From Metallococcus carri (GTDB taxonomy: Bacteria > Actinomycetota > Actinomycetes > Actinomycetales > Dermatophilaceae), in contig NZ_JAAOIV010000006.1 in NCBI RefSeq assembly GCF_011440275.1, positions 1 through 64,000 on the forward strand: 64,000 nt of DNA. The letters are read 5' to 3'. A model generated the notes under the pieces. It was not told where the DNA came from. It did not search any database and worked only from the letters and a program-made list of their open reading frames with translations. The first letter of the stretch is position 1; each line of letters opens with the position of its first letter. A program made the position numbers and the translations under genes. Positions 27,675-35,920 of this stretch are shown piece after piece.

Positions 27675-28727
27675 CTAGGGTACGTCGCCGCGCGGGCCAG
27701 GCGTCCAGGTGCCCGCGATCCGTCCGGCGAGTCGCTCCAGCCCCGCCCGCGCGGCCGCGGCATCCGGGCGCTCGCGCCGGATCACCCCGGTCGCCGCGAC
27801 CGAATAGGCGCCGGACAATCCGGTCGACATCACCTCGCGGCGGCCCACGTGCACCTCGTCGGCGAGCACGACCCCAGGCGTCGCGTCGGCGGCCGCGGCG
27901 TCGGCGACGGTGCGCAGGACGCTGTGCTCCATCAACCGCCAGTCGAAGACGGTCTCCACGATCACCACCAGTCCCGCCACCGCCACGCGCTGGTCCAGCC
28001 GGGCCAGCGTGGCCCAGTAGGACGGACCGGGGACGAGAGCCGCGCCGAGCGCGGCGAGACCATAAGCGAGACCTCCGCCGGCACCTGACCCCGGCATACG
28101 GTCGAGGTGAATCTGCTTGCCGGACAACAGGTCTCGGCTCGCGGGGACTGCGCGGCGGACCTCATCGACCCACTCGCCCATCTCGGTCTCCAGCCGCTGG
28201 GAGTCGGCCGGGTCGAGCCGCAACCGCTCCCCCGCTGCGGCCGCCGCGCCCTGGAAGCCGAGCAGTCCGCGGTCGTCGTCGACGACGGCGGTGAGCCGGG
28301 TGCCGGCGAGCCGCTCGCGCGCGGCGACCGGGCCGCCGAGCGCCTCGACCGCTCCCCGTCCTCCGTCGACCGTGGTCACTCCCCCGGTCGCGAGCACGAT
28401 GTGCCGTATGCCGGCCCGCGCGAGTGCCGCGATCAGCTCACCGACCGGGGCGGTGTCGGGGGCCGGGACCGCATCGAGCACCTCGGCCGCCTCGACCCAG
28501 GCGGTGTCGCCGTCGCGCAGATAGGGCGCGCCGTCGTCGGCCAGCACCTGCTCCCCGCCACGCAGGGCACGCACCACATCGGCGAAGCCGCGCCCGCCGT
28601 CGGTGGCCGGCAGGGCCTCGACCGCGACCTGCGGCGCGGCCTGCGCCCAGGCGTCCCGGGCGGTCCGGGTGGCCTCGACCGGGCCGAGGCCGCCGAACCG
28701 GTGGCCGGTGACCAGCACCCGCTTCAC
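27675..28727 (-). CDS. glxK: Glycerate kinase family protein
   Basis: The 350-residue protein belongs to the GlxK/GckA class I glycerate kinase family: TDGGRGFADVV near residue 45, HIVLATGGVTTVDGGRG-like (LATGGVTTVDGG) for the T/S-DGG motif, MPGSGAGGGLAYGLAALGA and VVIVETVFDWR. It would phosphorylate glycerate. The last conserved GKEP-like loop is less clear, so activity is likely but not sure. GTG 28727 overlaps the stop of the nucleotidyltransferase gene (GTGA). From memory, the mycobacterial orthologue is also next to the HesB gene. Confidence 0.82.
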   Translation of the reverse strand: MKRVLVTGHRFGGLGPVEATRTARDAWAQAAPQVAVEALPATDGGRGFADVVRALRGGEQVLADDGAPYLRDGDTAWVEAAEVLDAVPAPDTAPVGELIAALARAGIRHIVLATGGVTTVDGGRGAVEALGGPVAARERLAGTRLTAVVDDDRGLLGFQGAAAAAGERLRLDPADSQRLETEMGEWVDEVRRAVPASRDLLSGKQIHLDRMPGSGAGGGLAYGLAALGAALVPGPSYWATLARLDQRVAVAGLVVIVETVFDWRLMEHSVLRTVADAAAADATPGVVLADEVHVGRREVMSTGLSGAYSVAATGVIRRERPDAAAARAGLERLAGRIAGTWTPGPRGDVP

Positions 28728-29536
28728 GTGGCCAGCCCGTGCCGCCGCCAGTAGCCCTCGATCGCGTCCGCCGCTTCGGCCGGCCAGCTGCCGCCCGCAG
28801 ATTCGTAGGCGGCTCGCCCGTGGGTCAGCATCGCCTCGCGGGCCGCGCGCATCGCTGCGATCACGCTGTCGCGATCGGCCGAGGGCAGCGGCAGCGCGGC
28901 GAGCAGCTCGGCCTGTGCGGGAGTGAGTTTGGCGCTCCACTGCTTGACGCCCATCGCGGGCAGCGGCCGATTGGCTTCGACGAAGATCAGGTAGAGCATC
29001 CGGTGCACGTTCTGCACTCCGACGCGGCCGAGCAGCCAGTCCTCGCGCGCAACGATCGCGGCCGGGAAGATCGCCTGCTGGCGCAGGAAGTCGGTGACCT
29101 GCCACTCCATCAGGTCGCGGTCCGGGCCTGGGTCGGACGGCGCGTCCGGCACGGGCGTGTCGCCGACGATCGGCAGTCGGCGGCGGTAGGGCGTGTCCGC
29201 CAGGTCGGCGGCGCGTTCGACCACGATGTCGCAGCGCAGGCCGTCACGGGTCGTGAAGGCGAAACTGCCCGGCATCGACGGGATCTCGAAGGTGATGACC
29301 GGGTCGATCGCCTTGTGCCACAACGTTTCTCCGGCCGCGGCGACCGCGTCGAACGCCTCGTCCGCCGCGGTCACGATCAGGTCGAGATCGCTGCCCGCGT
29401 CGGCGACACCGCGCGCGGCCGAGCCGCTGAGCCACAGCCCCACGAGCCGCTGGTCGCCCTCGACGACCTCGCGCACCCGGGCGAGCAGATCGGCATACCC
29501 CTGTTCCAAAGGTGCGATCGCCCGCTCGAGGTTCAT
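28724..29536 (-). CDS. Nucleotidyltransferase-domain protein (pol beta superfamily)
   Basis: The 270-residue protein has an N-terminal nucleotidyltransferase fold with LWLSGSAARGVADAGSDLDL (GS plus the first metal-binding Asp pair) and RCDIVVERA (third Asp), and a helical C-terminal half rich in Ala, like streptomycin adenylyltransferase-type or small-molecule nucleotidyltransferases. The acceptor is unknown. It overlaps the glutathione-transferase-like gene upstream (ATGA) and the glycerate kinase gene downstream. Confidence 0.8.
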   Translation of the reverse strand: MNLERAIAPLEQGYADLLARVREVVEGDQRLVGLWLSGSAARGVADAGSDLDLIVTAADEAFDAVAAAGETLWHKAIDPVITFEIPSMPGSFAFTTRDGLRCDIVVERAADLADTPYRRRLPIVGDTPVPDAPSDPGPDRDLMEWQVTDFLRQQAIFPAAIVAREDWLLGRVGVQNVHRMLYLIFVEANRPLPAMGVKQWSAKLTPAQAELLAALPLPSADRDSVIAAMRAAREAMLTHGRAAYESAGGSWPAEAADAIEGYWRRHGLAT

Positions 29537-30564
29537 CGCACCAGACCGTCCGGCCCGAGCAGCGGGTTGCCCTCGGGAGAGACGCGCTCGCCCTCCGGAA
29601 TCGCGCCGGGCGGCGTGCCCTGGCCGAACGGGGAGCCGCCGAGCTTCTCCCGGCCGTGGGGGTCCAGCCAGTTCGACAGGTCCGGGCCGTCGGGGACGAT
29701 GCCGGTGGGGTTCACGTCGTGATGCACGACGTAGTAGTGCTTCTTGATCTGGGCGAAGTCGGTCGTGTCGCCGAAACCGGGCGTGGTGAACAGGTCGCGG
29801 GCGTAGGCCCACAGCACCGGCATCTCCGACAGCTTGGACCGGTTGCACTTGAAGTGGCCGTGATAGACGGGGTCGAACCGCGCCAGGGTGGTGAACAGCC
29901 GCACGTCGGCCTCGGTGATGCTGTCGCCCATGAGATAGCGCTGGCCCTCGAGCCGCTCACTCACCCAGTCCAGCGCGGTGAACAGCCGGTCGTAGGCCTC
30001 GTCATACGCCTGCTGCTCGCCGGCGAAGCCGCAGCGATAGACGCCGTTGTTGATCTCGGTGTAGATCCGGCGCATCACCTGCTCCATCTCCTCGCGCCGG
30101 TCGGCCGGCCACAGGTCGGGAGCACCCTCGCGATGGAACTTCTTCCACTGGAAGAAGAAGTCCTCGGTGATCCGGGGGAAGTCGTTGGTGACGACCTCGC
30201 CCGAGGGGATGTCGACGATGGCGGGCACGGTGATGCCGCGCGGGTAACCCGGCTGCCGCTTCTCGAAGGCGTCCTTCAGGCGAGGTATGCCGAGCACCGG
30301 GTCGACGCCACCGGGGTCGAGGTCGAAGGTCCAGCTGTTGGCGTCGTGGGTCGGACCGGCCAGGCCCATCGAGATGGCGTCCTCCAGGCCGAGCAGCCGG
30401 CGCACGATGATCGTGCGATTGGCCCAGGGGCAGGCGCGGGCCGCGATCAGCCGGTAACGCCCCGGCTCGACCGGCCAGCCGCTCGAGCCATCGGCGGTGA
30501 TCCGGTCGTTGATGTAGTTGGTGTCCCGGTTGAAGGACTTCTCGACATAACCCTTTTCAGCCAC
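29533..30564 (-). CDS. Glutathionyl-hydroquinone reductase-like (Xi-class GST) protein
   Basis: The 343-residue protein matches the ECM4/YqjG family: ARACPWANRTIIVRRLLGL with the catalytic Cys-Pro-Trp, VPAIVDIPSGEVVTNDFP, and the C-terminal helical domain with DSITEADVRLFTTLARFDPVYHGHFKCN. These enzymes reduce glutathionyl-quinones; actinobacteria use mycothiol, so the real thiol partner may differ. The start is GTG 30564, which lies inside the end of the dipeptidase gene (8-bp overlap). The C-terminal 40 residues are Pro/Gly-rich. Confidence 0.88.
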   Translation of the reverse strand: MAEKGYVEKSFNRDTNYINDRITADGSSGWPVEPGRYRLIAARACPWANRTIIVRRLLGLEDAISMGLAGPTHDANSWTFDLDPGGVDPVLGIPRLKDAFEKRQPGYPRGITVPAIVDIPSGEVVTNDFPRITEDFFFQWKKFHREGAPDLWPADRREEMEQVMRRIYTEINNGVYRCGFAGEQQAYDEAYDRLFTALDWVSERLEGQRYLMGDSITEADVRLFTTLARFDPVYHGHFKCNRSKLSEMPVLWAYARDLFTTPGFGDTTDFAQIKKHYYVVHHDVNPTGIVPDGPDLSNWLDPHGREKLGGSPFGQGTPPGAIPEGERVSPEGNPLLGPDGLVR

Positions 30565-31915
30565 GGTGTTCTCCTAGCCGTTCGAGCAGCAAAGCCTCTG
30601 CGACACAGACCTTTTCGAATTCCCCGAGGTGCAAACTCTCGTTGGCTCCGTGCGCCCGGCTGTCCGGGTCCTCGACCCCCGTGACGAGGATCGCGGCGTC
30701 CGGGAAGCGCTCGGCGAAGGCCGCGACGAACGGGATCGACCCGCCGATGCCCATGTCGACGGGTTCGGTGCCCCACGCGTCGGCGAAGGAGGCCCGGGCT
30801 GCGTCGTAGACCGGCCCGGTCGCGTCCGCAGCGAATCCCTCCCCCTCGTCGTCCAGTTGTATGTCGAGCTGGGCGCCCCACGGGGCGTGCTCGCGCAGGT
30901 GCTGGGCCAACAGCTCGTATGCCGCCTTCGGGTCCTGGTCGGGTGCCAGCCGCATCGACACTTTGGCCCGAGCAGTCGGCACGAGGAGGTTGGCGGCGCG
31001 GTCCACCGCGGGCGCGTCGATGCCGATCGTGGTGATCGAGGGCTTGGTCCACATCCGGGTCAGCAGCGAGCCGGTCCCGACTGTGCCGACCCCGTCGAGC
31101 AGACCGGATTCGTCGCGCAACCGGGCTTCGTCATACGGCAGGTCACTGGCTTCGGACGCCGAAAGTCCTTGCACCGCAACGGTTCCGGCGTCGTCGTGCA
31201 GGCTGGCGAGGACGCGGATCAGGGCCATCAGCGCGTCCGGCACCGCGCCGCCGAAGATGCCGGAGTGCACCCCGTGGTCGAGGGTGCGGACGGTGACGAC
31301 GACGCGGATCATGCCGCGCAAGGTGGTCGTGAGAGCTGGGGTGCCGATCTCCCAATTGGTGGAGTCGGCCAGCACGATCGCCTCGGCGCGCAGGAGCTCG
31401 CCGTGCTTGTCGAGGATCGCCGGCAGGGAGTCGGAGGCGATCTCCTCCTCACCTTCAACGAAGATGTTGACGCCGCACGGCGGCCGGCCGCCATGAGCCC
31501 GCAGCGCGGCGATATGAGCCATGACGCCGGCCTTGTCGTCGGCGGCGCCGCGACCGTAGAGGCGGCCGTCGCGTTCGGTGGGTTCGAAGGGCGGGGAGTC
31601 CCAGTCGGCGTCATCGCCGGGCGGCTGCACGTCGTGGTGGGCGTAGAGCGTGATCGTCGGCGCACCCTCGGGTGCCGGGATCCGGCCGATGACGGCGGGC
31701 CGGCCGCCCTCGCGCACCACCTGCACCTGCATGCCTTCGGCCTCGAGCAGGGCGGCGACCGCGGCGGCGCTGCGGTCCACCTCGGCCTGGTCGAAGGAGT
31801 CGAGCGAGACGCTGGGGATGCGTGCGAGATCCTTCAGATCCGACAGCACACCGGGCATGGCCGCGTGCACTCGATCGGTGAGTTCGGTCCGGCGCTGCAG
31901 GTCAAGGTCCACCAC
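30557..31915 (-). CDS. M20-family metallodipeptidase
   Basis: The 452-residue protein has M20 dinuclear-zinc motifs: LYAHHDVQPPGD (zinc His and Asp), GRGAADDKAG (bridging Asp), FVEGEEEIAS (catalytic Glu pair), LADSTNW, and a C-terminal HGANESLHL with the last His. It resembles actinobacterial dipeptidases (carnosinase-like). The start is set at GTG 31915 (VVDLDLQRRTELTDR). The open frame beyond runs through the 57-bp tandem repeat and would encode its translation (GFDSLRSLN), so it is not taken. Confidence 0.9.
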   Translation of the reverse strand: MVDLDLQRRTELTDRVHAAMPGVLSDLKDLARIPSVSLDSFDQAEVDRSAAAVAALLEAEGMQVQVVREGGRPAVIGRIPAPEGAPTITLYAHHDVQPPGDDADWDSPPFEPTERDGRLYGRGAADDKAGVMAHIAALRAHGGRPPCGVNIFVEGEEEIASDSLPAILDKHGELLRAEAIVLADSTNWEIGTPALTTTLRGMIRVVVTVRTLDHGVHSGIFGGAVPDALMALIRVLASLHDDAGTVAVQGLSASEASDLPYDEARLRDESGLLDGVGTVGTGSLLTRMWTKPSITTIGIDAPAVDRAANLLVPTARAKVSMRLAPDQDPKAAYELLAQHLREHAPWGAQLDIQLDDEGEGFAADATGPVYDAARASFADAWGTEPVDMGIGGSIPFVAAFAERFPDAAILVTGVEDPDSRAHGANESLHLGEFEKVCVAEALLLERLGEHRG

Positions 31916-31961
31916 GGCGCCCACGGTAGCCGTGGCGCGCCGGCGTCGGTGGACCGCCTGG

Positions 31962-32132
31962 GCCTCTCGCCGGTTGAGGGAGCGGAGCGAGTCGAAACCC
32001 GCGCCGCGCACCGCCTAGGCCTCTCGCCGGTTGAGCGAGCGGAGCGAGTCGAAACCCGCGCCGCGCACCGCCTAGGCCTCTCGCCGGTTGAGCGAGCGGA
32101 GCGAGTCGAAACCCGCGCCGTGCACCGCCTAG
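31962..32132. repeat. Three tandem 57-bp units containing a REP-type palindrome
   Basis: Units begin at 31962, 32019 and 32076. Each holds the 28-bp core GGTTGAGCGAGCGGAGCGAG followed by TCGAAACC, with a GCGCCG linker and CGCCTAG at the unit end. The first copy has one G change in the core (GAGGGAG). The identical core, reversed, is inside the citrate synthase gene at 46187-46214, and relatives lie at 46.9, 50.8 and 54.7 kb. The array sits between the divergent dipeptidase and DUF3043 genes, 12 bp before the latter's start. Confidence 0.92.
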
Positions 32133-32143
32133 GATGGTGAGTT

Positions 32144-32731
32144 GTGTTCGGCCGCAGCAAGAATGACGCCCCTCCCGCCACCGAGGCCGTGGAGGTGAAC
32201 GAGGTCGCCACCAAGCCGGGTGGCAAGGGCCGGCCGACCCCCAAGCGCAAGGACGCCCAGGCCGCCCGCCGGGTGCCGATCGTCCCCACTGACCGCGAAG
32301 CCGCCAAGAAGGCAGCCCGCGAGCAGGCCCGCGCCCAGCGCATCAAGCAGCGCGAGGACATGGCCAAGGGCATCGAGAGTGCTCTGCCTCCGCGCGACCG
32401 CGGGCCGGTGAAGCGGTTCATCCGCGACAGCGTCGACGCGCGCTGGAATATCGGCGAGATCCTGATGCCGCTCATGCTGGTCGTGCTGGCGATGTCGATC
32501 GTGCCCAACCGGATGATCCAGAGCTTTGCGCTGCTGTTCGTGTGGCTGATCATCATGATCGGCGTGATCGACAGCGTGCTGCTGTGGCGCCGCCTGAAGA
32601 AGCGCATCACCGCCAAGTTCGGCGAGGAACCGCCGAAGGGCAGCGCCGCCTACACCGTGATGCGCGCTTTCCAGATGCGGATGGCGCGGATGCCCAAGCC
32701 GCAGGTTAAGCGCGGCACAAAAGTCTCCTGA
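32144..32731 (+). CDS. DUF3043 membrane protein
   Basis: The 195-residue protein has a long Lys/Arg/Ala-rich N-terminal half (KPGGKGRPTPKRKDAQAARR, then repeated A/K/R helices) and two membrane spans (about 108-125 and 130-148: MLVVLAMSIVPN and LLFVWLIIMIGVIDSVLLW), followed by RRLKKRITAKFGEEPPKGSAAYTVMRAFQMRRMR-type tail (AYTVMRAFQMRMARMPKP), which is diagnostic of DUF3043. Function is unknown. The GTG start at 32144 directly follows the tandem 57-bp repeat, so its promoter or leader includes that repeat. Confidence 0.88.
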   Translation: MFGRSKNDAPPATEAVEVNEVATKPGGKGRPTPKRKDAQAARRVPIVPTDREAAKKAAREQARAQRIKQREDMAKGIESALPPRDRGPVKRFIRDSVDARWNIGEILMPLMLVVLAMSIVPNRMIQSFALLFVWLIIMIGVIDSVLLWRRLKKRITAKFGEEPPKGSAAYTVMRAFQMRMARMPKPQVKRGTKVS

Positions 32732-32741
32732 CCCGGAGGCG

Positions 32742-33102
32742 AGTGTCCGCACCTACGCACGAACGGTGGCGCACATCCGCGGACGCTGGGCGGGGACGGG
32801 TGCGAGCGTCCGCACTTGCGCACCAACGGTGCTGCACATCCGCGGACGCTGAACGGGGCCACCAGCGAGCGTCCGCACGTGCGCACGAGCGGTGGTGCGA
32901 TTCTGCGGACGCTGGGCGGGGACGGGTGCGAGCGTCCGCACTTGCGCACGAACGGTGGCGCACATCCGCGGACGCTGCGCGGGACCGGAGGCGAGTGTCC
33001 GCACTTGCGCACGAACGGTGGCGCACATCCGCGGACGCTGAACGGGGCCACCAGCGAGCGTCCGCACTTGCGCACGAACGGTGGCGCACATCCGCGGACG
33101 CT
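32742..33102. repeat. Array of six 46-bp palindromic repeats at exact 63-bp period
   Basis: Copies start at 32742, 32805, 32868, 32931, 32994 and 33057; every copy is 46 bp and every spacer 17 bp. Consensus arms are AGCGTCCGC and GCGGACGCT, and the centre is CAC-GAACG-GTG. Spacers are not unique: with letters for spacer types they read A, B, A, C, B, which points to segmental duplication. The same unit is at 22052-22225. Because 63 is a multiple of three, long meaningless open frames run through on both strands. The array separates DUF3043 from a convergent small gene. Confidence 0.93.
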
Positions 33103-33107
33103 GAGCG

Positions 33108-33299
33108 TTATGCCGGGTCGAGCGGCATCGGGCCGTAGACCACCTCGTCGCCGTGCACCAACGTCACGGCCGTCACACCCTCATCGGCGAGCTGCTGCCA
33201 CGACTCCCCCAGCCAGGCCTCGGCGTCGGACTGCGTCGGAAACACCGGGGCCTGCGCGCCGGAGGCGCCGTCATACCGCCATGTCCATTCATCACTCAC
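33108..33299 (-). CDS. Small conserved hypothetical protein (63 aa)
   Basis: The predicted protein starts VSDEWTWRYDGASG, contains PVFPTQSDAEAWLGESWQQL and ends VTLVHGDEVVYGPMPLDPA. Similar small proteins with WTWRYE and VYGPM motifs are widespread in Micrococcales, as far as I recall, with no known function. GTG 33299 is preferred because the upstream frame overlaps the DUF937 gene's leader and gene. Its stop lies 6 bp from the last palindromic repeat. It is divergent from the DUF937 gene with about 100 bp between. Confidence 0.78.
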   Translation of the reverse strand: MSDEWTWRYDGASGAQAPVFPTQSDAEAWLGESWQQLADEGVTAVTLVHGDEVVYGPMPLDPA

Positions 33300-33401
33300 G
33301 CCCGTCAGCGTAGGGCGAACCCTCGCCGAGAGCTGCCCGCGCGCTCTAGTGTCGGAGGCGGGCGCCGGATCCGTCGGCGCCACGACACGGAGGACTAACC
33401 G

Positions 33402-34070
33402 ATGAGTGCAGTGGACGACGCCCTGTCGCAGGTGCCGATGGACCAGCTCGCCGCGCAGGTGGGAGCGCCGGAAGACCAGACCCGTCAGGCCGCGCAGCAA
33501 GCGGCGCAGGCGCTGCTCGGCGGCCTGCAGGCCAACGCCCAGGACCCCGCTGGAGCGCAGTCGCTGATGGGTGCGCTGAACGACCACCAGGGCCGCACCC
33601 CCGATGTCAGCTCGGTGGACACCGGTGATGGCGCAGCCATCGTCAACAACATCTTCGGCGGCCAGCAGGACGAAGTCGCCAACCGCCTCGGCGGCCTGCC
33701 CGGCGGCAACAACGACCTGGTCAAGAAGCTGCTGCCGATCCTCGCGCCGATCATCCTCAGCTATATCGCCAACCAGGTGCAGGGCAAGGTCGGCGGTGGT
33801 GCCGCGCCACAGCCGACGCCGCAGCAGCCGGGTCAGCCGGCGCCCGCTCCCGTGCCGACCGACCCCTCCCAGCCCGCGCCCGCCCCGGGCCAGAACCCGG
33901 GTGACCAGGGCGGCGCGGCCGGCGGCGGACTCGGCGACATCCTGGGTCAGATCCTCGGTGGCGCCGCAGGTGGAGGCACGACCGGAGGCGCTGGTGGCGC
34001 GACCGGTGGTCTCGGAGGCGGCCTCGGCGGGATCCTCGGCGACATCCTCGGTGGCGGTCGCAAGGCCTAA
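33402..34070 (+). CDS. DUF937 family protein with Gly-rich tail
   Basis: The 222-residue protein has the DUF937 N-terminal helical domain: LAAQVGAPEDQTRQAAQQAAQAL, IVNNIFGGQQDEVANRLGG and LLPILAPIILSYIANQV. The C-terminal third is low-complexity: Pro/Gln/Ala repeats, then Gly-rich GGLGDILGQILGGAAGGG with recurring LGDILG units. Such proteins are related to YidB of E. coli, whose function is unsettled. ATG 33402 follows a short purine-rich stretch (GGAGGACTAACC). It is followed by a strong hairpin terminator shared with the malic enzyme gene. Confidence 0.87.
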   Translation: MSAVDDALSQVPMDQLAAQVGAPEDQTRQAAQQAAQALLGGLQANAQDPAGAQSLMGALNDHQGRTPDVSSVDTGDGAAIVNNIFGGQQDEVANRLGGLPGGNNDLVKKLLPILAPIILSYIANQVQGKVGGGAAPQPTPQQPGQPAPAPVPTDPSQPAPAPGQNPGDQGGAAGGGLGDILGQILGGAAGGGTTGGAGGATGGLGGGLGGILGDILGGGRKA

Positions 34071-34084
34071 TGCCGTATGCCGAA

Positions 34085-34116
34085 CGAGGGGCCGGTCCCA
34101 GCGGACCGGCCCCTCG
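34085..34116. terminator. Bidirectional hairpin between DUF937 and malic enzyme genes
   Basis: CGAGGGGCCGGTCC (34085-34098) and GGACCGGCCCCTCG (34103-34116) form a perfect 14-bp stem with loop CAGC. It sits 14 bp after the DUF937 stop and 5 bp beyond the stop of the convergent malic enzyme gene, so it can end both transcripts. No T tract, as usual in this GC range. Confidence 0.8.
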
Positions 34117-34121
34117 TCGCG

Positions 34122-35273
34122 TCAGGCGCGGGCGACGACCGCTTCGGCGACGGCCGGGGCCACCCGCTCGTCGAACACGCTCGGCACGATCTCCTCGGCG
34201 GTCGGCTCGTCCACGAGGGCGGCGATCGCCTCGGCCGCGGCCAGCTTCATCTCCTCGGTGATCTGCTTCGCGCCGGCATCAAGCGCTCCGCGGAACAGCC
34301 CCGGGAAGGCCAGCACGTTGTTGATCTGGTTGGGGAAGTCCGAGCGGCCGGTCGCCACGACCTTGGCGTATTTGCGGGCCAGGTCGGGATGCACCTCGGG
34401 GTCGGGGTTGGCGAGCGCGAAGATGATGCAGTCGTGCTTCATCTTGGCCAGGTCCGACTCGGGCACCGTGCCGCCGGACACGCCGATGTAGACGTCGGCG
34501 TCAACGAGCGCGTCGCCGAGGCCACCGCGCAGCCCGAGCGGGTTGGTGGTGCGGGCGAGCTGGTGCTTGTGCTCGACCAGGTCGTTGCGGTGCGGCTCGA
34601 TGATGCCGCGGGAGTCACAGACGATCACCTCGCGCACACCCGCGCGGCCGAGGATGTTGGCGATCGCGACTCCAGCCGCGCCCGCGCCGCCGATGACGAC
34701 GCGCAGGTCGGCGAGCTGCTGGCCGGTCACCTTGACCGCGTTGATCAGCGCGGCGAGCGCCACGATCGCGGTGCCGTGCTGGTCGTCGTGGAAGACCGGT
34801 ATGTCGAGCCGCTCCTTGAGCCGCCGCTCGATCTCGAAGCAGCGGGGCGCCGAGATGTCCTCCAGGTTGATGCCGCCATAGGTCGGGGCGATCCGCACGA
34901 CCGCGTCGACGATGTCGTCGATGGTGCCCGGCTCAAGGCACACCGGCACCGAGTCCACCCCACCAAAGTGCTTGAACAACACCGACTTTCCCTCCATCAC
35001 CGGCAGCGCTGCGACCGGGCCGATGTCGCCCAGGCCGAGCACCGCGGTGCCGTCGGTCACGACCGCCACGGTGTTCTTGCGGGTGGTGTAGCGGAAGGAC
35101 AGGGACGGGTCCTCGGCGAGCGCCCGGCATACCTGCGCGACACCCGGGGTGTAGAGCTTGGACAGATCCTCGCGGCCGGCCAGCGGCTTGCTCGGCACGG
35201 ACTCGAGCTTGCCGCCCTCGTGCGCTTCGAAGATCGGGCCGGAGGTGTCGACGGGGCCGGACGGTTCGGACAT
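34122..35273 (-). CDS. NAD(P)-dependent malic enzyme
   Basis: The enzyme decarboxylates malate to pyruvate. The 383-residue protein is the short bacterial type without a phosphotransacetylase domain: [17 protein letters not shown] (catalytic Tyr), [39 protein letters not shown] (metal-binding Glu/Asp), [11 protein letters not shown] and [17 protein letters not shown] (dinucleotide-binding). ATG 35273 is chosen ([15 protein letters not shown]). Cofactor choice cannot be decided by eye. It is monocistronic and divergent from the CobU-like gene. Confidence 0.92.
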   Translation of the reverse strand: MSEPSGPVDTSGPIFEAHEGGKLESVPSKPLAGREDLSKLYTPGVAQVCRALAEDPSLSFRYTTRKNTVAVVTDGTAVLGLGDIGPVAALPVMEGKSVLFKHFGGVDSVPVCLEPGTIDDIVDAVVRIAPTYGGINLEDISAPRCFEIERRLKERLDIPVFHDDQHGTAIVALAALINAVKVTGQQLADLRVVIGGAGAAGVAIANILGRAGVREVIVCDSRGIIEPHRNDLVEHKHQLARTTNPLGLRGGLGDALVDADVYIGVSGGTVPESDLAKMKHDCIIFALANPDPEVHPDLARKYAKVVATGRSDFPNQINNVLAFPGLFRGALDAGAKQITEEMKLAAAEAIAALVDEPTAEEIVPSVFDERVAPAVAEAVVARA

Positions 35274-35386
35274 GCGGGGATCACCTCGTGCGTTGGGGGA
35301 ACTGGCTCCCACTCTTGCAGATCGCCGGACGCGCCTGCCGGCGGTCCCACCGGGCGAACGCCGGACCCGCCATTAGAATCCGCTCC

Positions 35387-35920
35387 ATGACGACGACCCT
35401 GGTCCTCGGCGGTGACAGCCGCAGCACTCTGCAGCACGCTCGCACGCTCCTGGGAGCCCAACCCGCGCTCGTCGTCCAACCGCGTGCCGAGGGCACGCCC
35501 GACCTGCGGTTCCTGCGCCGACCGACCGGCGATGTGCCGAAGGAGTGGCCGGTGGCGCAGGAGCTCGACGTGACCCGCACGATCCTGCGCGCCCGCCAGC
35601 CGGTGCTCGTCGACAACATCCCCGGGTGGGTCGCCGCGCAGCTCACGACCGCCGGCGCCTGGGGCGATCGCGACCGCGCCGCACAGATCGTCGACAACGC
35701 CGCCCACGAGTTCGCCGCCCTCTGGAATGCCGCCCCGTATCCCGCCGTGGCGCTCACCGATGACCTCGACGTGCAGGGTCCGGGCGAGAGCCCGGAGGCG
35801 CGCCTGCTGCAGGAGATGGTGGGCCGCGCCAACGGCATCCTCGCCGCGGTGAGCACGAATGTGCACTGGCTGGTCGTCGGCCGCGTGGTCGACCTCAGCA
35901 ACGCCCCCCTGGTGCGTTAG
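35387..35920 (+). CDS. CobU-like adenosylcobinamide kinase family protein with degenerate P loop
   Basis: The 177-residue protein resembles CobU (adenosylcobinamide kinase/guanylyltransferase) in outline: [11 protein letters not shown] at the N terminus, [14 protein letters not shown] in place of the VDCLTLW motif, the acidic [11 protein letters not shown] and [22 protein letters not shown], where CobU has the N..A...D.V..VV.G pattern. The P loop GGxRSGKS is reduced to GGDSRST with no Lys, and the guanylylated His is not evident. It is probably not a functional kinase. No cobS or cobT is next to it. It overlaps gcvT tail-to-tail by 4 bp. Confidence 0.7.
   Translation: MTTTLVLGGDSRSTLQHARTLLGAQPALVVQPRAEGTPDLRFLRRPTGDVPKEWPVAQELDVTRTILRARQPVLVDNIPGWVAAQLTTAGAWGDRDRAAQIVDNAAHEFAALWNAAPYPAVALTDDLDVQGPGESPEARLLQEMVGRANGILAAVSTNVHWLVVGRVVDLSNAPLVR

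Noticed and set aside
30557-32011. Longer dipeptidase start at 32011
   Set aside because: The extra residues (GAGFDSLRSLN...) are the translation of the 57-bp tandem repeat. The family N terminus starts at 31915.
32742-33102. CRISPR array (regular repeats with short spacers)
   Set aside because: The 46-bp repeats are diverged palindromes, spacers are only 17 bp and recur within the array, and no cas genes are in the window.
32743-33138. Repeat protein of 131 residues with 21-residue periodicity
   Set aside because: The period of 63 bp is a multiple of three, so several frames on both strands are open. There is no ribosome binding site, and the palindromic structure explains the pattern.
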